Translations under genes and position numbers: made by a program | The notes under the pieces: model-generated | Databases searched by the model: none | The model's input: the letters and a program-made list of their open reading frames with translations, nothing else | Told to the model about the DNA's origin: nothing | Shown: positions 32,928-41,600 of the stretch, piece after piece | Numbering within the stretch: the first letter of the stretch is position 1 | Layout: every line of letters starts with the position of its first letter | NCBI RefSeq assembly: GCF_901538265.1 | Contig: NZ_LR593886.1 | Span: forward strand, 9,011,738 to 9,075,737 | From: Gemmata massiliana | Lineage (GTDB): Bacteria; Planctomycetota; Planctomycetia; Gemmatales; Gemmataceae | Direction: 5' to 3' | Length of the DNA stretch: 64,000 bases

Positions 32928-34097
32928 TCACTTCGCGACGCTGAACTGGTACACGGTCGTCTGCTTGTAGGTCTCGCCCGGCTTCAGGACCACGTTCGAC
33001 TTGTCCTTCCACTCCGCCTTGTTGATCGAGTCCGGGAACTTCTGGGCTTCCATGCAGAACCCGTTGTACTGCTTGTACTCCGCGCCGCCCTTGCCCTTGT
33101 TCGTGCCGTCGAGGAAGTTGCCCGTATAGAACTGGAGGCCCGGTTCGGTGGACAGCACTTCCAGCACGCGGCCGCTCTTCGGCTCGACCACGCGGGCCGC
33201 CAGTTCCGGGCGCCCGGTGGTGCCCTTATCGAGCACGTAGTTCAGGTCGAAGCCGACCGGTTTGCCGCCGGCCTTCTCCAGATCGGCGCCGACCGTCTTG
33301 GCCTTCGTGAAGTCGAACGCGGTGCCCGCGACCGGGGCGATCTTGCCCGTCGGGATCAGCGTCTCGTCGGCCGGGGTGTAGTTCTTCGCGGCGATCGTGG
33401 CCTCGTGGCCCTTGATGTCGCCGCCATTGTGCCCCGCGAGGTTGAAGTAGCTGTGGTGCGCGAGGTTGCAGAGGGTCGCCTTGTTCGTGGTCGCGCGGTA
33501 GTCGATCACGAGTTCGTTGTTGTCGGTGAGCGTGTACGTCACCTCGACCGCGAGCGCGCCGGGGTAGCCCTCTTCCCCGTCCGGGCTGGTGCGCTTGAAC
33601 GTCACGCTCGGGCCGGTCGCGGTCAGGCTCGCTTTACCCTGCCACACCTTCTTGTCGAACCCCTCCTTGCCCCCGTGCAGGGTGTGCGGTTCGTTGTTCG
33701 CGAACAGCTTGTACTCCTTGCCCTCGAGCGTGAACTTCGCGTTCGCGATGCGGTTCGCGCAGCGCCCCGCGTTCGTGCCGAAGTACGGGTGCCCCTTCAG
33801 GTACCCGTCGAGGTTGTCGAACCCGAGCACCACGTCGGCGAACTTACCGTTCTTGTCCGGGACGTGCAGCTCGGTGATGATCGCGCCGTAGTCGATGCAC
33901 TTCAGCACCACGTTGTTCTTGTTCGTGAGCGTGTACTGGGAGACGTTCGTCGGCCCCTTCTTGTTGTTGTCCGCGGGCGCGGGGATGACGCCGAACTTGG
34001 TTTCCTCGAACGCCGGCCCGGTGCCGGCCTTGGGCTGAGCAAACGCCCCCGTGGTCAGGGCGAGCGTGGCACACAGAGCGGGGAGAGTGGATCGCAT
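32928..34097 (-). CDS. galM: Aldose 1-epimerase (galactose mutarotase), exported
   Basis: 389 residues from ATG at 34097, chosen because GGAGG lies 6 bases upstream and it begins the signal peptide RSTLPALCATLALTTGAFAQ. It interconverts alpha and beta anomers of hexoses. Visible family residues are GTNAGRCANRIANAKFTL, NEPHTLHGGKEGFDKKVWQG, the catalytic His in NLAHHSYFNLAGHNGGDI and the catalytic Glu in EVLSTEPGLQFYTGNFLDG. Length is slightly above the usual ~340-350 because of the signal and an ordered N-terminal stretch. An exported mutarotase fits extracytoplasmic sugar handling. The 170 bp to the divergent sugar-acid dehydratase may hold both promoters. Confidence 0.93.
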   Translation of the reverse strand: MRSTLPALCATLALTTGAFAQPKAGTGPAFEETKFGVIPAPADNNKKGPTNVSQYTLTNKNNVVLKCIDYGAIITELHVPDKNGKFADVVLGFDNLDGYLKGHPYFGTNAGRCANRIANAKFTLEGKEYKLFANNEPHTLHGGKEGFDKKVWQGKASLTATGPSVTFKRTSPDGEEGYPGALAVEVTYTLTDNNELVIDYRATTNKATLCNLAHHSYFNLAGHNGGDIKGHEATIAAKNYTPADETLIPTGKIAPVAGTAFDFTKAKTVGADLEKAGGKPVGFDLNYVLDKGTTGRPELAARVVEPKSGRVLEVLSTEPGLQFYTGNFLDGTNKGKGGAEYKQYNGFCMEAQKFPDSINKAEWKDKSNVVLKPGETYKQTTVYQFSVAK

Positions 34098-34267
34098 GAG
34101 TCCTCCGGAAGCGAGATGGGGTGGGGACATGGTATCCGACCTCACCGACGGAGCCAGAGAACGGTCCCAAAGAAGCGCAAAAACACATAATGAAACACTG
34201 AACGCTCGCGTCTCCCCATTTGTAGCCCGGTGTGCTTTTTGTGCCGCCGCTGGCTTTGGAGCTTTCG

Positions 34268-36226
34268 ATGCCGTCCGATGTCCTCGACACGCCCGAGTCC
34301 GCGTACCAAATCGTCACCACCGGGAGCGGGCCGAAGGGCGCGCTCCCGCTCACGGATGAGCTCCTCCGCCACTCCCCGAGCGGGAACCTGTTCGGGTGGA
34401 CGCAGAACGTCGGGATGGGCTGGAACCCGGCGCTGCTCGGCGGCAAGGAGTTCACCATCCTCAGCACGCACGGCGGGCTGCGGGCCGAGGACGGCACGCC
34501 GATCGCGCTCGGGTTCCACTCCGGGCACTGGGAGGTCGGGTTGCTGGTGAAGGCCGCGGCCGAGGAGTTCGCCCGGCTGCGGTGCGTCCCGTTCGCGGGC
34601 GCGGTCACCGACCCGTGCGACGGGCGCACCCAGGGCACGGCCGGGATGTACGACAGCCTGCCGTACCGCAACGATTCGAGCCAGGTGATGCGCCGGCTCA
34701 TGCGCTCGCACCCGACCCGGGCGGGCGTGATGGGTGTCGCGACGTGCGACAAGGGACTGCCCGCCATGATGATGGCGCTGGCAGCTCAACACGATCACCC
34801 CACGATCCTGGTGCCCGGCGGGGTAATGCTCGCGGGGGAAGCGGACCACGAAGATACGGGGAAGGTGCAGACAATCGGCGCGCGGTACGCGCACGGCGAA
34901 ATGACCATTGATGAAGCCGCGGCCGCGGGGTGCCACGCCTGTGCGTCGCCCGGCGGCGGGTGCCAGTTCCTGGGGACCGCGGCCACGTCGCAGGTCATCG
35001 GCGAGGCGCTGGGGTTGAGCTTACCGCACTCGGCGCTCGCCCCGTCCGGGCAGCCGATCTGGGTCGATATGGCCACGCGATCGGCCCGCGCGCTGGTCAA
35101 CATGTCGAACCGCGGGGTCCGCACGCCGCACATTCTCACGGAGGCCGCGTTCAAGAACGCACTTGCCGTGTTCGCGGCGTTTGGAGGAAGCACGAATCTG
35201 CTCCTGCACACGCCGGCGATCGCGTTCCACGCGGGAATCAAGCGCCCCACGATCGAGGATTGGACGTTCTACAACCGCAAGGTTCCGCGCCTCGTTGATG
35301 CGCTCCCCAACGGGCCGATGAACCACCCCACGATGCGCGTGTTCCTCGCGGGCGGCGTGCCGGAGGTGATGCTCCACCTGCGCGAACTCGGATTGCTCGA
35401 ACTCGACGCCCTCACCGCGAGTGGCGAAACGCTCGGCAGCAACCTCGACTGGTGGGCGAAGTCCGAGCGCCGCACGCGGTTGCGCGAACTGCTCCGCACG
35501 CGCGACAGGGTCGATCCGGACACCGTCATTATGTCACCGGACGCGGCCCGCAAGCGCGGGCTGACGAGCACAATTACGTTCCCGCGCGGGAACCTCGCTC
35601 CGGACGGTTGTGTCATCAAATCGACCGCGATCGACCCGTCGGTGGTGGACCCGGACGGCGTGTACCGGAAAACCGGCCCCGCGAAGGTGTTCATCCGCGA
35701 ACGAGACGCGATCAACGCGATCAAGGGCGAGGGCGAGCGCAAGGTCGTTCCCGGCGACGTACTCGTGCTGTGCTGCCGCGGACCGATGGGGAGCGGGATG
35801 GAAGAAACCTATCAGGTGACGTCCGCGCTGAAGCACCTGAAGTGGGGGAAGCAGGTCGCGGTGATTACGGACGCGCGGTTCAGCGGCGTTTCGACGGGCG
35901 CGTGCATCGGGCACGTGTCCCCGGAGGCGCTCGTGGGCGGGCCGATCGGCAAACTGCGCGACGGCGATCTCGTGCAGGTCATCGTCGACCGCAACAAACT
36001 GGAAGGCACGATCGACCTCGTGGGCGACGCGACGGGCAATCACGGTCCGTTATGGGGGAGCGCGGAACTCCAGGCGCGTGCCCCGCGCCCCGACCTGGCA
36101 CCGGATCCGGCGCTGCCCGCGGACACCCGCTTGTGGGCCGCGCTCCAGCACGCGAGCGGCGGCGTGTGGGGCGGCTGCGTGTACGACCCGGACCTGATCG
36201 CGGCGAAACTGGCGGGTGCGAAGTAA
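34268..36226 (+). CDS. YjhG/YagF-type D-xylonate (sugar-acid) dehydratase, IlvD/Edd family
   Basis: 652 residues from ATG at 34268; 36 bp of open frame upstream is ignored as the family begins near here. It dehydrates an aldonic acid (family members act on D-xylonate) to a 2-keto-3-deoxy acid, using an Fe-S cluster. Likely cluster cysteines are in VTDPCDGRTQG, GVATCDKGLPAMMM and CHACASPGGGCQFLG. The C-terminal domain includes VLCCRGPMGSGMEETYQVT and VITDARFSGVSTGACIGHV. Length fits the YjhG branch (~650) and is larger than IlvD (~560). It lies divergent from galM, so a shared sugar-catabolism role is possible. Confidence 0.92.
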   Translation: MPSDVLDTPESAYQIVTTGSGPKGALPLTDELLRHSPSGNLFGWTQNVGMGWNPALLGGKEFTILSTHGGLRAEDGTPIALGFHSGHWEVGLLVKAAAEEFARLRCVPFAGAVTDPCDGRTQGTAGMYDSLPYRNDSSQVMRRLMRSHPTRAGVMGVATCDKGLPAMMMALAAQHDHPTILVPGGVMLAGEADHEDTGKVQTIGARYAHGEMTIDEAAAAGCHACASPGGGCQFLGTAATSQVIGEALGLSLPHSALAPSGQPIWVDMATRSARALVNMSNRGVRTPHILTEAAFKNALAVFAAFGGSTNLLLHTPAIAFHAGIKRPTIEDWTFYNRKVPRLVDALPNGPMNHPTMRVFLAGGVPEVMLHLRELGLLELDALTASGETLGSNLDWWAKSERRTRLRELLRTRDRVDPDTVIMSPDAARKRGLTSTITFPRGNLAPDGCVIKSTAIDPSVVDPDGVYRKTGPAKVFIRERDAINAIKGEGERKVVPGDVLVLCCRGPMGSGMEETYQVTSALKHLKWGKQVAVITDARFSGVSTGACIGHVSPEALVGGPIGKLRDGDLVQVIVDRNKLEGTIDLVGDATGNHGPLWGSAELQARAPRPDLAPDPALPADTRLWAALQHASGGVWGGCVYDPDLIAAKLAGAK

Positions 36227-36284
36227 GTGACCCGAATCACCGGCCGTGAGTCATTCCGAAATCTTGCCCCTATCCCGGTGGTCC

Positions 36285-37025
36285 ATGCAGGAATACGAAT
36301 GGCTCCACGGCACGGACTTTCGAGGTATGATCGGGTTGGTTGGGGAGGAATCGGCTGAGCGAAAATTGAGACTTTCGGCCTGTGCGTGTGTTCGGAGAGC
36401 GTTCGTGAAATCTCCCGAAGCGGAACTCCGAATCGCGATCGAAACGGCCGAAGATTACGCCGACTTCGGCGCTTCCAAACAACAAGTGAAAGCTACGAGG
36501 CGCTTACTCGTGGCTTTCATGGAAGAAACCAGACAGCGACAGCTACAAGACAAGGCCGCGGTACCCGAATGGGCCTGGAACGATCCGGAACGAGCGGAAT
36601 GGTGGCCCAATATCGGAACGGATGGCGCACTCGAGCGCCAAGTGCGGCTCGCCGAATCCGTGCTCCAAGCGAGTCGCTTCACCGCCGAATCGCTAACCTT
36701 CATTGCCCACGCTGTTATTGATGCCGGCTACTTCACCTCGCGCGACCGCCCGGGAGATCTGAGCGACGTATGCGATCTCCTTCGTGACATTTTCGGCAAC
36801 CCGTTTCGCCCACTCGATCTCCCCGCGGATTGGTGTACCTCAACGGCATTCGCGCTCGCGGCGCAAATGTATGACTCACGCGACTTCAGCGCGATGCCCG
36901 TTCTGGCGGATGCGCTCCAGGACGCCGGGTGCGAGGATGATGTCATTTTGACCCACTGCCGTGACCCGAAGCAGGTTCACGTGCGCGGGTGCTGGATTGT
37001 TGACCTACTATTGGGGAAGGAGTGA
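36285..37025 (+). CDS. Gemmata paralogous-family protein, unknown function (copy 1)
   Basis: 246 residues from ATG at 36285, chosen because the family N-terminus (MTEAEWL-like) aligns with MQEYEWLHGTDFRG; an upstream frame start at 36246 is less likely. The body has RKLRLSACACVRRAF and ends with AAQMYDSRDFSAMPVLADAL, QDAGCEDDVILTHCRDP and HVRGCWIVDLLLGKE. The two following genes and the relic at 26240 share this ending. No signal or membrane segment is present. The family is widespread in Gemmata-like genomes (recalled knowledge), function unknown; conserved Cys and His suggest possible metal binding. Three tandem copies point to local duplication. Confidence 0.78.
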   Translation: MQEYEWLHGTDFRGMIGLVGEESAERKLRLSACACVRRAFVKSPEAELRIAIETAEDYADFGASKQQVKATRRLLVAFMEETRQRQLQDKAAVPEWAWNDPERAEWWPNIGTDGALERQVRLAESVLQASRFTAESLTFIAHAVIDAGYFTSRDRPGDLSDVCDLLRDIFGNPFRPLDLPADWCTSTAFALAAQMYDSRDFSAMPVLADALQDAGCEDDVILTHCRDPKQVHVRGCWIVDLLLGKE

Positions 37026-37041
37026 TATTGAGGGGATTCGC

Positions 37042-37731
37042 GTGACCGAAGCGGAGTGGCTCGAATCGACGCACCTGTTCGGGCTGCTCGACTACGCGCG
37101 GCGCCGGGTGAGCGGTCGGCGGCTCTGCTCTTACGCGCTGTTTTGGGTCGACCAGACGCTCCACCTGTTGACCGACACGACCCGCAGGGGCGTCGAACAG
37201 TACCGGGTGCGAGCCGCCGAACCGGGGCGCGTGATCGAACACACGTGGTACGCTTACTCGCCCGGGTTCAGTACGAGCTTCACGCACGGTAGTGCGGCGA
37301 ACCACGCCGAGGACGCGGCCCAAGCGCTCCAGTTCAACGACTGGACGACCGCGGCGCTGGTCGCGGGGCGCGCCGTCGCCCAGGACCGCGTGTACGGTCC
37401 GCGCACGCCGGCCAGCGCGAGGTCCGTGTACGACCTCCGGTTCCGGTTCTGGGAGGTGGCCGAACACGTGGTCCGCGAGCAAGTGTTCTCCTTGCGGTGC
37501 GCCGTGGGGAACCCGTTTCATGCGCACACCTGCGACCCCGAGTGGCTCACGCCCACGGTGCTCGCGCTGGCCCGAGCGGGCGATTCTGGCGACGCCTCCG
37601 CGCTGCCCATTTTGGCCGATGCGCTCCAGGACACGGGTTGCGAGGATGGCCCGATACTGAACCACCTGCGAGGCCCCGGCCCGCACCTTTCCTGCTGCTG
37701 GTGCGCGGCTCTAATACTCGGCAAAGGGTGA
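37042..37731 (+). CDS. Gemmata paralogous-family protein, unknown function (copy 2)
   Basis: 229 residues from GTG at 37042, with GAGGGG 7 bases upstream and the family start VTEAEWLESTHLFGLLDYAR. Homology to copies 1 and 3 is clear at the N-terminus and again in the last ~60 residues (SALPILADALQDTGCEDGPI, LNHLRGPGPHLSCCWCAALI). The middle is divergent and Arg/Ala-rich, with YDLRFRFWEVAEHVVREQVF. The C-terminal Cys pair differs (SCCWCAAL for HVRGCWVVDL), so this copy may be drifting. It starts 16 bp after copy 1 and is probably cotranscribed with it. Confidence 0.75.
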   Translation: MTEAEWLESTHLFGLLDYARRRVSGRRLCSYALFWVDQTLHLLTDTTRRGVEQYRVRAAEPGRVIEHTWYAYSPGFSTSFTHGSAANHAEDAAQALQFNDWTTAALVAGRAVAQDRVYGPRTPASARSVYDLRFRFWEVAEHVVREQVFSLRCAVGNPFHAHTCDPEWLTPTVLALARAGDSGDASALPILADALQDTGCEDGPILNHLRGPGPHLSCCWCAALILGKG

Positions 37732-37836
37732 CGAATGCCCAAGTACCTCTCTTCGTGGTAACAGTTCTGAACCGTTGTCGCCCCTTCAGGTTCGCGTGCG
37801 AGAGATTCGCTATTGGGTCATGCGTGAGGTTCCTTC

Positions 37837-38454
37837 ATGACCGAAGCCGAATGGTTGAAATCGAAAGACCCGGCCGTGATGGGCGAGTTCGTGCGGGCGA
37901 AGCGCCGCGCCAGTGCGCGGGTGCTGCGGCTGTACATGGCCGCGTTCTGGAGCTGGCAGTCGCACCGGCTCGAAACGGCCGACCAGTGCGAGTTGCTGCG
38001 CAGTCGGGCGGCGCGCGTCGAAGAGTGGGCCGATAGCGGCGTTTACCCGGCCGACGCCGCCCGAGGATTCGCGCTCGTATTCTTCAACCACCGGGTCCGG
38101 GAAGGGTTCATGAGCACCCTTCGTGCCCCCGCGGGGTGGAAGAAAGGCGGCCCCGCAAAGAAGCGCGCGATCTGGGCGCTACACGAAGTGTTTGGCAACC
38201 CGTTCACGCTCGGTCGGGCGCGCAAAGGTACCCCGCGCCGCGGGTGGATGTTCGATAAGTCGTGGCGCACGGAAACCGCCGTGCTGCTCGCGCGTCAGAT
38301 GTACGAGTCGAAGAACTTCAGCGCGATGCCGATTCTGGCGGACGCGCTCCAGGACGCCGGGTGCGATAACGCCGACATCCTGAACCACTGCCGCAAGCCG
38401 GGCGAACACGTGCGCGGGTGCTGGGTGCTCGATCTGGTGCTGGAACGGAACTGA
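37837..38454 (+). CDS. Gemmata paralogous-family protein, unknown function (copy 3)
   Basis: 205 residues from ATG at 37837, starting MTEAEWLKSKDPAVMGEFVR. It has the best-preserved family ending: LARQMYESKNFSAMPILADA, LQDAGCDNADILNHCRKPGE and HVRGCWVLDLVLERN. Between them come a helical region and a Lys/Arg-rich stretch (WKKGGPAKKRAIWALHEVFG). The 105-bp gap to copy 2 holds no clear terminator. Function is unknown. Confidence 0.78.
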   Translation: MTEAEWLKSKDPAVMGEFVRAKRRASARVLRLYMAAFWSWQSHRLETADQCELLRSRAARVEEWADSGVYPADAARGFALVFFNHRVREGFMSTLRAPAGWKKGGPAKKRAIWALHEVFGNPFTLGRARKGTPRRGWMFDKSWRTETAVLLARQMYESKNFSAMPILADALQDAGCDNADILNHCRKPGEHVRGCWVLDLVLERN

Positions 38455-38555
38455 ACACAAATCGGGGGCGCATCGAACCGGCGATTGCGATAAGGTTGTC
38501 GGACGCCGGCTGGTGTGAGCCGGCCGATGATAGCCCGCCGGCGCGGGTTGAGGTG

Positions 38556-38647
38556 GTGAACCCCGCCCGCAAGGGCGGCGGGTTGTTCGACCGTGCATGG
38601 TGCTCGCGCCTTGTACTTCACCCACCACCCTTGCGGGCGGGGTTCAC
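38556..38647. repeat. REPIN-like inverted repeat
   Basis: GTGAACCCCGCCCGCAAGGG (38556-38575) is perfectly complementary to 38628-38647, with 52 bases between. The left arm also folds on itself with the following GCGGCGGGTT. It is flanked on the left by a GGCCGG-rich palindrome at 38502-38525. Confidence 0.7.
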
Positions 38648-38713
38648 TAAATAGGCATCGAGCCGATACCGACCGCCAATACCCGCCTGTCGTTACCCCC
38701 CGAAGGAGCACGC

Positions 38714-40312
38714 ATGCTCCGGTTCCTGTTTGTGGTGTGTGCCCTCTGTGCCCTTCGTGGCGAATCCCGGTCCGCGGACCCGACGTACTGGCAGGACGTG
38801 CGGCCCATTCTGCGCAAGCACTGCGTCGTGTGTCACAGCGAGCGCCGGCTCGACGAACCGGACCTCTCCGCGAGCCTCGCGCTCGACAAGCCGGACAACA
38901 TTCGGAAGGGCGGCAAAGGCGGCAAGGTGACCGTACTCGTTGCGGGCAAGCCGGACGAGTCGCTGATCGTGACTCTACTCACAGCGAAAGACAAAAAGCG
39001 CGCGATGCCGCTCGACGCGGACCCGCTGTCCGCCGACGAGATCGCGATCATCCGCAAGTGGGTCGCGGTCGGTGCCCCGGAGGGCACGAAGCCCGCTGAC
39101 GGCGCGGGAACGGCCACAACAGCGCCGGCACGCCCCACGCGCAAGATCGACGTCGTTTTCAGCACGAAAGCCACTCTGCCTCGAACTGCGAAGTTGCCGG
39201 GGCCACTCGAACTCGCACTCCCGGTCGGGCCGCTCCCGCCGGTCGCCGCCGTCGCGTTCAGCCCGGACGGGAAGTGGCTCGCGAGCGGCGTTTACGGTCG
39301 CGTCACGATCTGGGATCTCGCCAGCGCGAAGCCGGCGAAGGTGCTGACGAACGTCCTCGGAGCGGTGAACGACCTGAAGTTCTCGCCGAACGGCAAACTG
39401 CTCGCGGTCGCGGGTGGGCAGCCCTCGGCCCGCGGGGACTTGCGGCTCTTCGATACGACCGAATGGAAGCTCTTACACGCACTCGGCGGACACCTCGATA
39501 CGGTGTCGAGCGTGTCGTTCTCCGGGGACGGCAGCAAACTGGTGAGCGCCAGTTTCGACAAAACGGTCCGGCTGTGGGATGTCAAAGAAGCGAAGCAACT
39601 CCACGCCTACACCGGCCACTCCGACTTCGTACACGCGGTCAGTTTAGGTCCGGACGGTTCCTGGTACGCGACCGCGAGCAAGGACCGCACCGGGCGCATC
39701 ATCGATGCCGCCACCGGCAAAGGATTGTTCACGCTCAGCGGTACCGACCAGGAGGTGCTCGCGGTCGCGGTCAATCCGACAAACGGGCAGGTCATGGCCG
39801 CGGGACTCGATCCGCTCGTGAGCTGGTACGACCCCAAAACGGCCGAGCGCCAGCGTCGCGCGGGCGGGCCGGGCACTTCCACGCACGAGATCGCAATCGA
39901 CCCGAAGGGAACGCTCGTCGTAACGGCCGGCGGGGACGGCACGATTCGCACGCTCAATCCGAAGACCGCCGCGCAAGTCAAGGCGATGCAGAGTGGTTCG
40001 GTGGTCTTCGCGGTCGCGGTGGACGCCGACGCGAAACGCATCGCGAGTGGCGGTGCCGATGGCGTGGTGAAGTTGTGGGACGCGACCGACGCGCGCCTGC
40101 TGGTCACACTGTGGTCGGGGGCGGACGGCGCGTGGGTGTCACTGACCCCGGAGGGATACGTTGCGGGCCAGGATGCGCTGCTTGAGAAGGCGTCGTGGAA
40201 GGCGACCGGAAAAACGGTCACGGACCCGAAACTACTCGCCCCACTGAGAGACGCCGGTCAGGTGGGACAAGCCGCTCGAGGAGTGAAGTTGCCCGAACCG
40301 GTATGGAAATAA
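38714..40312 (+). CDS. Secreted PSCyt1 cytochrome c-like / WD40 protein
   Basis: 532 residues with signal peptide (LRFLFVVCALCALRGESRSA). Residues ~25-120 are a planctomycete cytochrome C (PSCyt1) domain with heme motif CVVCH at 37-41 and the following MPLDADPLSADEIAIIRKWV. From ~170 on, about seven WD40 blades form a propeller (SPDGKWLASGVYGRVTIWDL, GDGSKLVSASFDKTVRLWDV, DAKRIASGGADGVVKLWDAT). In Planctomycetes this arrangement is common in proteins linked to a PSD1-family partner, not present here. A redox role is probable but the partner is unknown. Confidence 0.92.
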   Translation: MLRFLFVVCALCALRGESRSADPTYWQDVRPILRKHCVVCHSERRLDEPDLSASLALDKPDNIRKGGKGGKVTVLVAGKPDESLIVTLLTAKDKKRAMPLDADPLSADEIAIIRKWVAVGAPEGTKPADGAGTATTAPARPTRKIDVVFSTKATLPRTAKLPGPLELALPVGPLPPVAAVAFSPDGKWLASGVYGRVTIWDLASAKPAKVLTNVLGAVNDLKFSPNGKLLAVAGGQPSARGDLRLFDTTEWKLLHALGGHLDTVSSVSFSGDGSKLVSASFDKTVRLWDVKEAKQLHAYTGHSDFVHAVSLGPDGSWYATASKDRTGRIIDAATGKGLFTLSGTDQEVLAVAVNPTNGQVMAAGLDPLVSWYDPKTAERQRRAGGPGTSTHEIAIDPKGTLVVTAGGDGTIRTLNPKTAAQVKAMQSGSVVFAVAVDADAKRIASGGADGVVKLWDATDARLLVTLWSGADGAWVSLTPEGYVAGQDALLEKASWKATGKTVTDPKLLAPLRDAGQVGQAARGVKLPEPVWK

Positions 40313-40435
40313 GAACCGCGGACGGGCCGGAAACGTAATTCGGTCAGTTCCGGTGCGGCAGGTAAAGCCGCTTGTATTCTTTTGTTCACTGTGATAGAAT
40401 TGGGTAAATAGCCGCTTACACTCGCGTGATTGGGC

Positions 40436-40460
40436 GCCGGTGTAAGCCGGCTGGTGAGAG
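40436..40460. repeat. REP-like palindrome, second copy
   Basis: GCCGGTGTAAGCCGGCTGGT then GAGAG. Its complement matches 17681-17704 with one mismatch in 24. Confidence 0.6.
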
Positions 40461-40465
40461 CAGCA

Positions 40466-40589
40466 AAGAGTTTTGACAGGATTAACAGGATCGACCGGAT
40501 TCAGAACAGACGCGCGAAGTCACGCGGTCGCGGCGAAGCCAGGGTTGAGTTCTGATCCTGTTCATCCTGTAAATCTTGTCAAAACTCTT
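40466..40589. repeat. Imperfect inverted repeat of the TTTTGACAGGAT type
   Basis: The left arm starts AAGAGTTTTGACAGGATTAA at 40466. The complement of the right arm, ending at 40589, starts AAGAGTTTTGACAAGATTTA. Both arms contain the word ACAGGATC or ATCCTGT. The element is a mobile-looking intergenic palindrome; I recall similar words scattered in diverse bacterial genomes. Confidence 0.65.
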
Positions 40590-40783
40590 CCGTTTTTCAC
40601 CGATTTCCGCCCAAAACGAGGCGCCGTGTTAGCAGAAAACCGCGGCTTTTGGAGGATTGTTAGCATCCGCTGCTACGCATATGGGGCGGATATCTTCCCA
40701 AACCCTTAAGGTGTAAACAGTTAAAACGCGAATAGAGCGAATTAGAAACCGCCCGCGGGCCAAAAGGTTAGCAATTGTTAGCG

Positions 40784-40809
40784 TGGTGCGGAGCGGGTAT
40801 CGAACCCGC
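40784..40809 (-). other. tRNA 3'-end-like fragment
   Basis: On the minus strand it reads GCGGGTTCGATACCCGC (a perfect 5-bp T-stem with TTCGATA loop) then TCCGCACCA. A full tRNA needs 11 bases between T-stem and end; here there are 9, and no matching 5' acceptor or D-arm is found upstream. It is best read as a relic, perhaps of an integration site, or chance. Confidence 0.35.
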
Positions 40810-40898
40810 GAGTGTGAGTCTCATGGGCTTTCACGGAGCGGTGCCGTATATTACTCCGACGGTCTTTTCTATCCGGTAACAACTCAGGAGTCCTGCGG

Positions 40899-41504
40899 AT
40901 GTTGCGCGCGATCCGTTTGGTTTTGGGTGCGGCGGCGGTAATGTTCGGCGGCGCGGTACTCGCGCAACCGAAGGACGCGCCACAAGCCGAAGGGTACTTC
41001 CCGCTCAAGAAGAACACGACGTGGACCTACAAGGTCGGGGACAACGAAGTGAAGGTCGTGGTCGTGAAGTCCGACAAGGTCGGCACCGAGGACCACTTCC
41101 AGGTCGATACGAAGGTGGGCACCGAGTCGAAGATGTCCGAGGTGTACGTCATCAAAGCTGATGGCGTGTACCGCACGAAGGTGAAGGAAGACAAGCTCGA
41201 CCCGCCCGTGAAGGTGCTCGCGCTCCCGATCAAGAAGGACGCGACCTGGGAGGTCAACAGCAAGGTCGGCACGCAGACCATCAAGGGCACGATGAAGGTG
41301 GTCAACGACAAGGAGAAGATCAAGACCCCGGCCGGCGACTTCGAGACGGTGTACGTGGAGGGCAAGGACATGGACGTCGCGGGGGCGAAGACCACCGTGC
41401 GCCTGTGGTTCGCCAAGGACCGCGGCATCGTGAAGGAGGAGTTCGTCCTCCAGTCCAACGAGGTCGTGAAGCTGGAACTGAGCAAGTACGAAGAAGGCAA
41501 GTAA
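40899..41504 (+). CDS. Secreted protein of unknown function
   Basis: 201 residues with signal peptide (AIRLVLGAAAVMFGGAVLAQ) and AGGAG 9 bases before the ATG. The mature part starts EGYFPLKKNTTWTYKVGDNE and is rich in beta-strand with many Lys/Val (VKVVVVKSDKVGTEDHFQVD). It ends FAKDRGIVKEEFVLQSNEVV. It resembles the family of small secreted beta-barrel or LolA/TapB-like proteins with an opening WxYxV/TY motif, but I cannot assign it. It is 96 bp upstream of the PPC-domain gene on the same strand and may form an operon with it. Confidence 0.8.
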   Translation: MLRAIRLVLGAAAVMFGGAVLAQPKDAPQAEGYFPLKKNTTWTYKVGDNEVKVVVVKSDKVGTEDHFQVDTKVGTESKMSEVYVIKADGVYRTKVKEDKLDPPVKVLALPIKKDATWEVNSKVGTQTIKGTMKVVNDKEKIKTPAGDFETVYVEGKDMDVAGAKTTVRLWFAKDRGIVKEEFVLQSNEVVKLELSKYEEGK

Positions 41505-41600
41505 GTTCGGCTTCGGGCGCCCGACCGGTTCACCCCGATCGGGCACTCTCGGTACCGCCGGCTCGTGCCGGCCGTTCGCCCGGCTTTTCGGGGCCTTCGC

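Larger units (their letters stand above)
40313..40898. other. 586-bp intergenic region with repeats and a tRNA-like relic
   Basis: No gene is seen. It holds a REP-like palindrome (40436-40460), a large imperfect inverted repeat built from GACAGGATTAACAGGAT words (40466-40589), a moderately AT-rich part (40670-40780) and a T-arm-like sequence (40784-40809). AGGAG at 40886-40890 serves the next gene. Confidence 0.6.

Noticed and set aside
40784..40860. tRNA gene on the minus strand
   Set aside because: Only the T-arm and a CCA-like end are present; acceptor pairing, D-arm and correct spacing fail.
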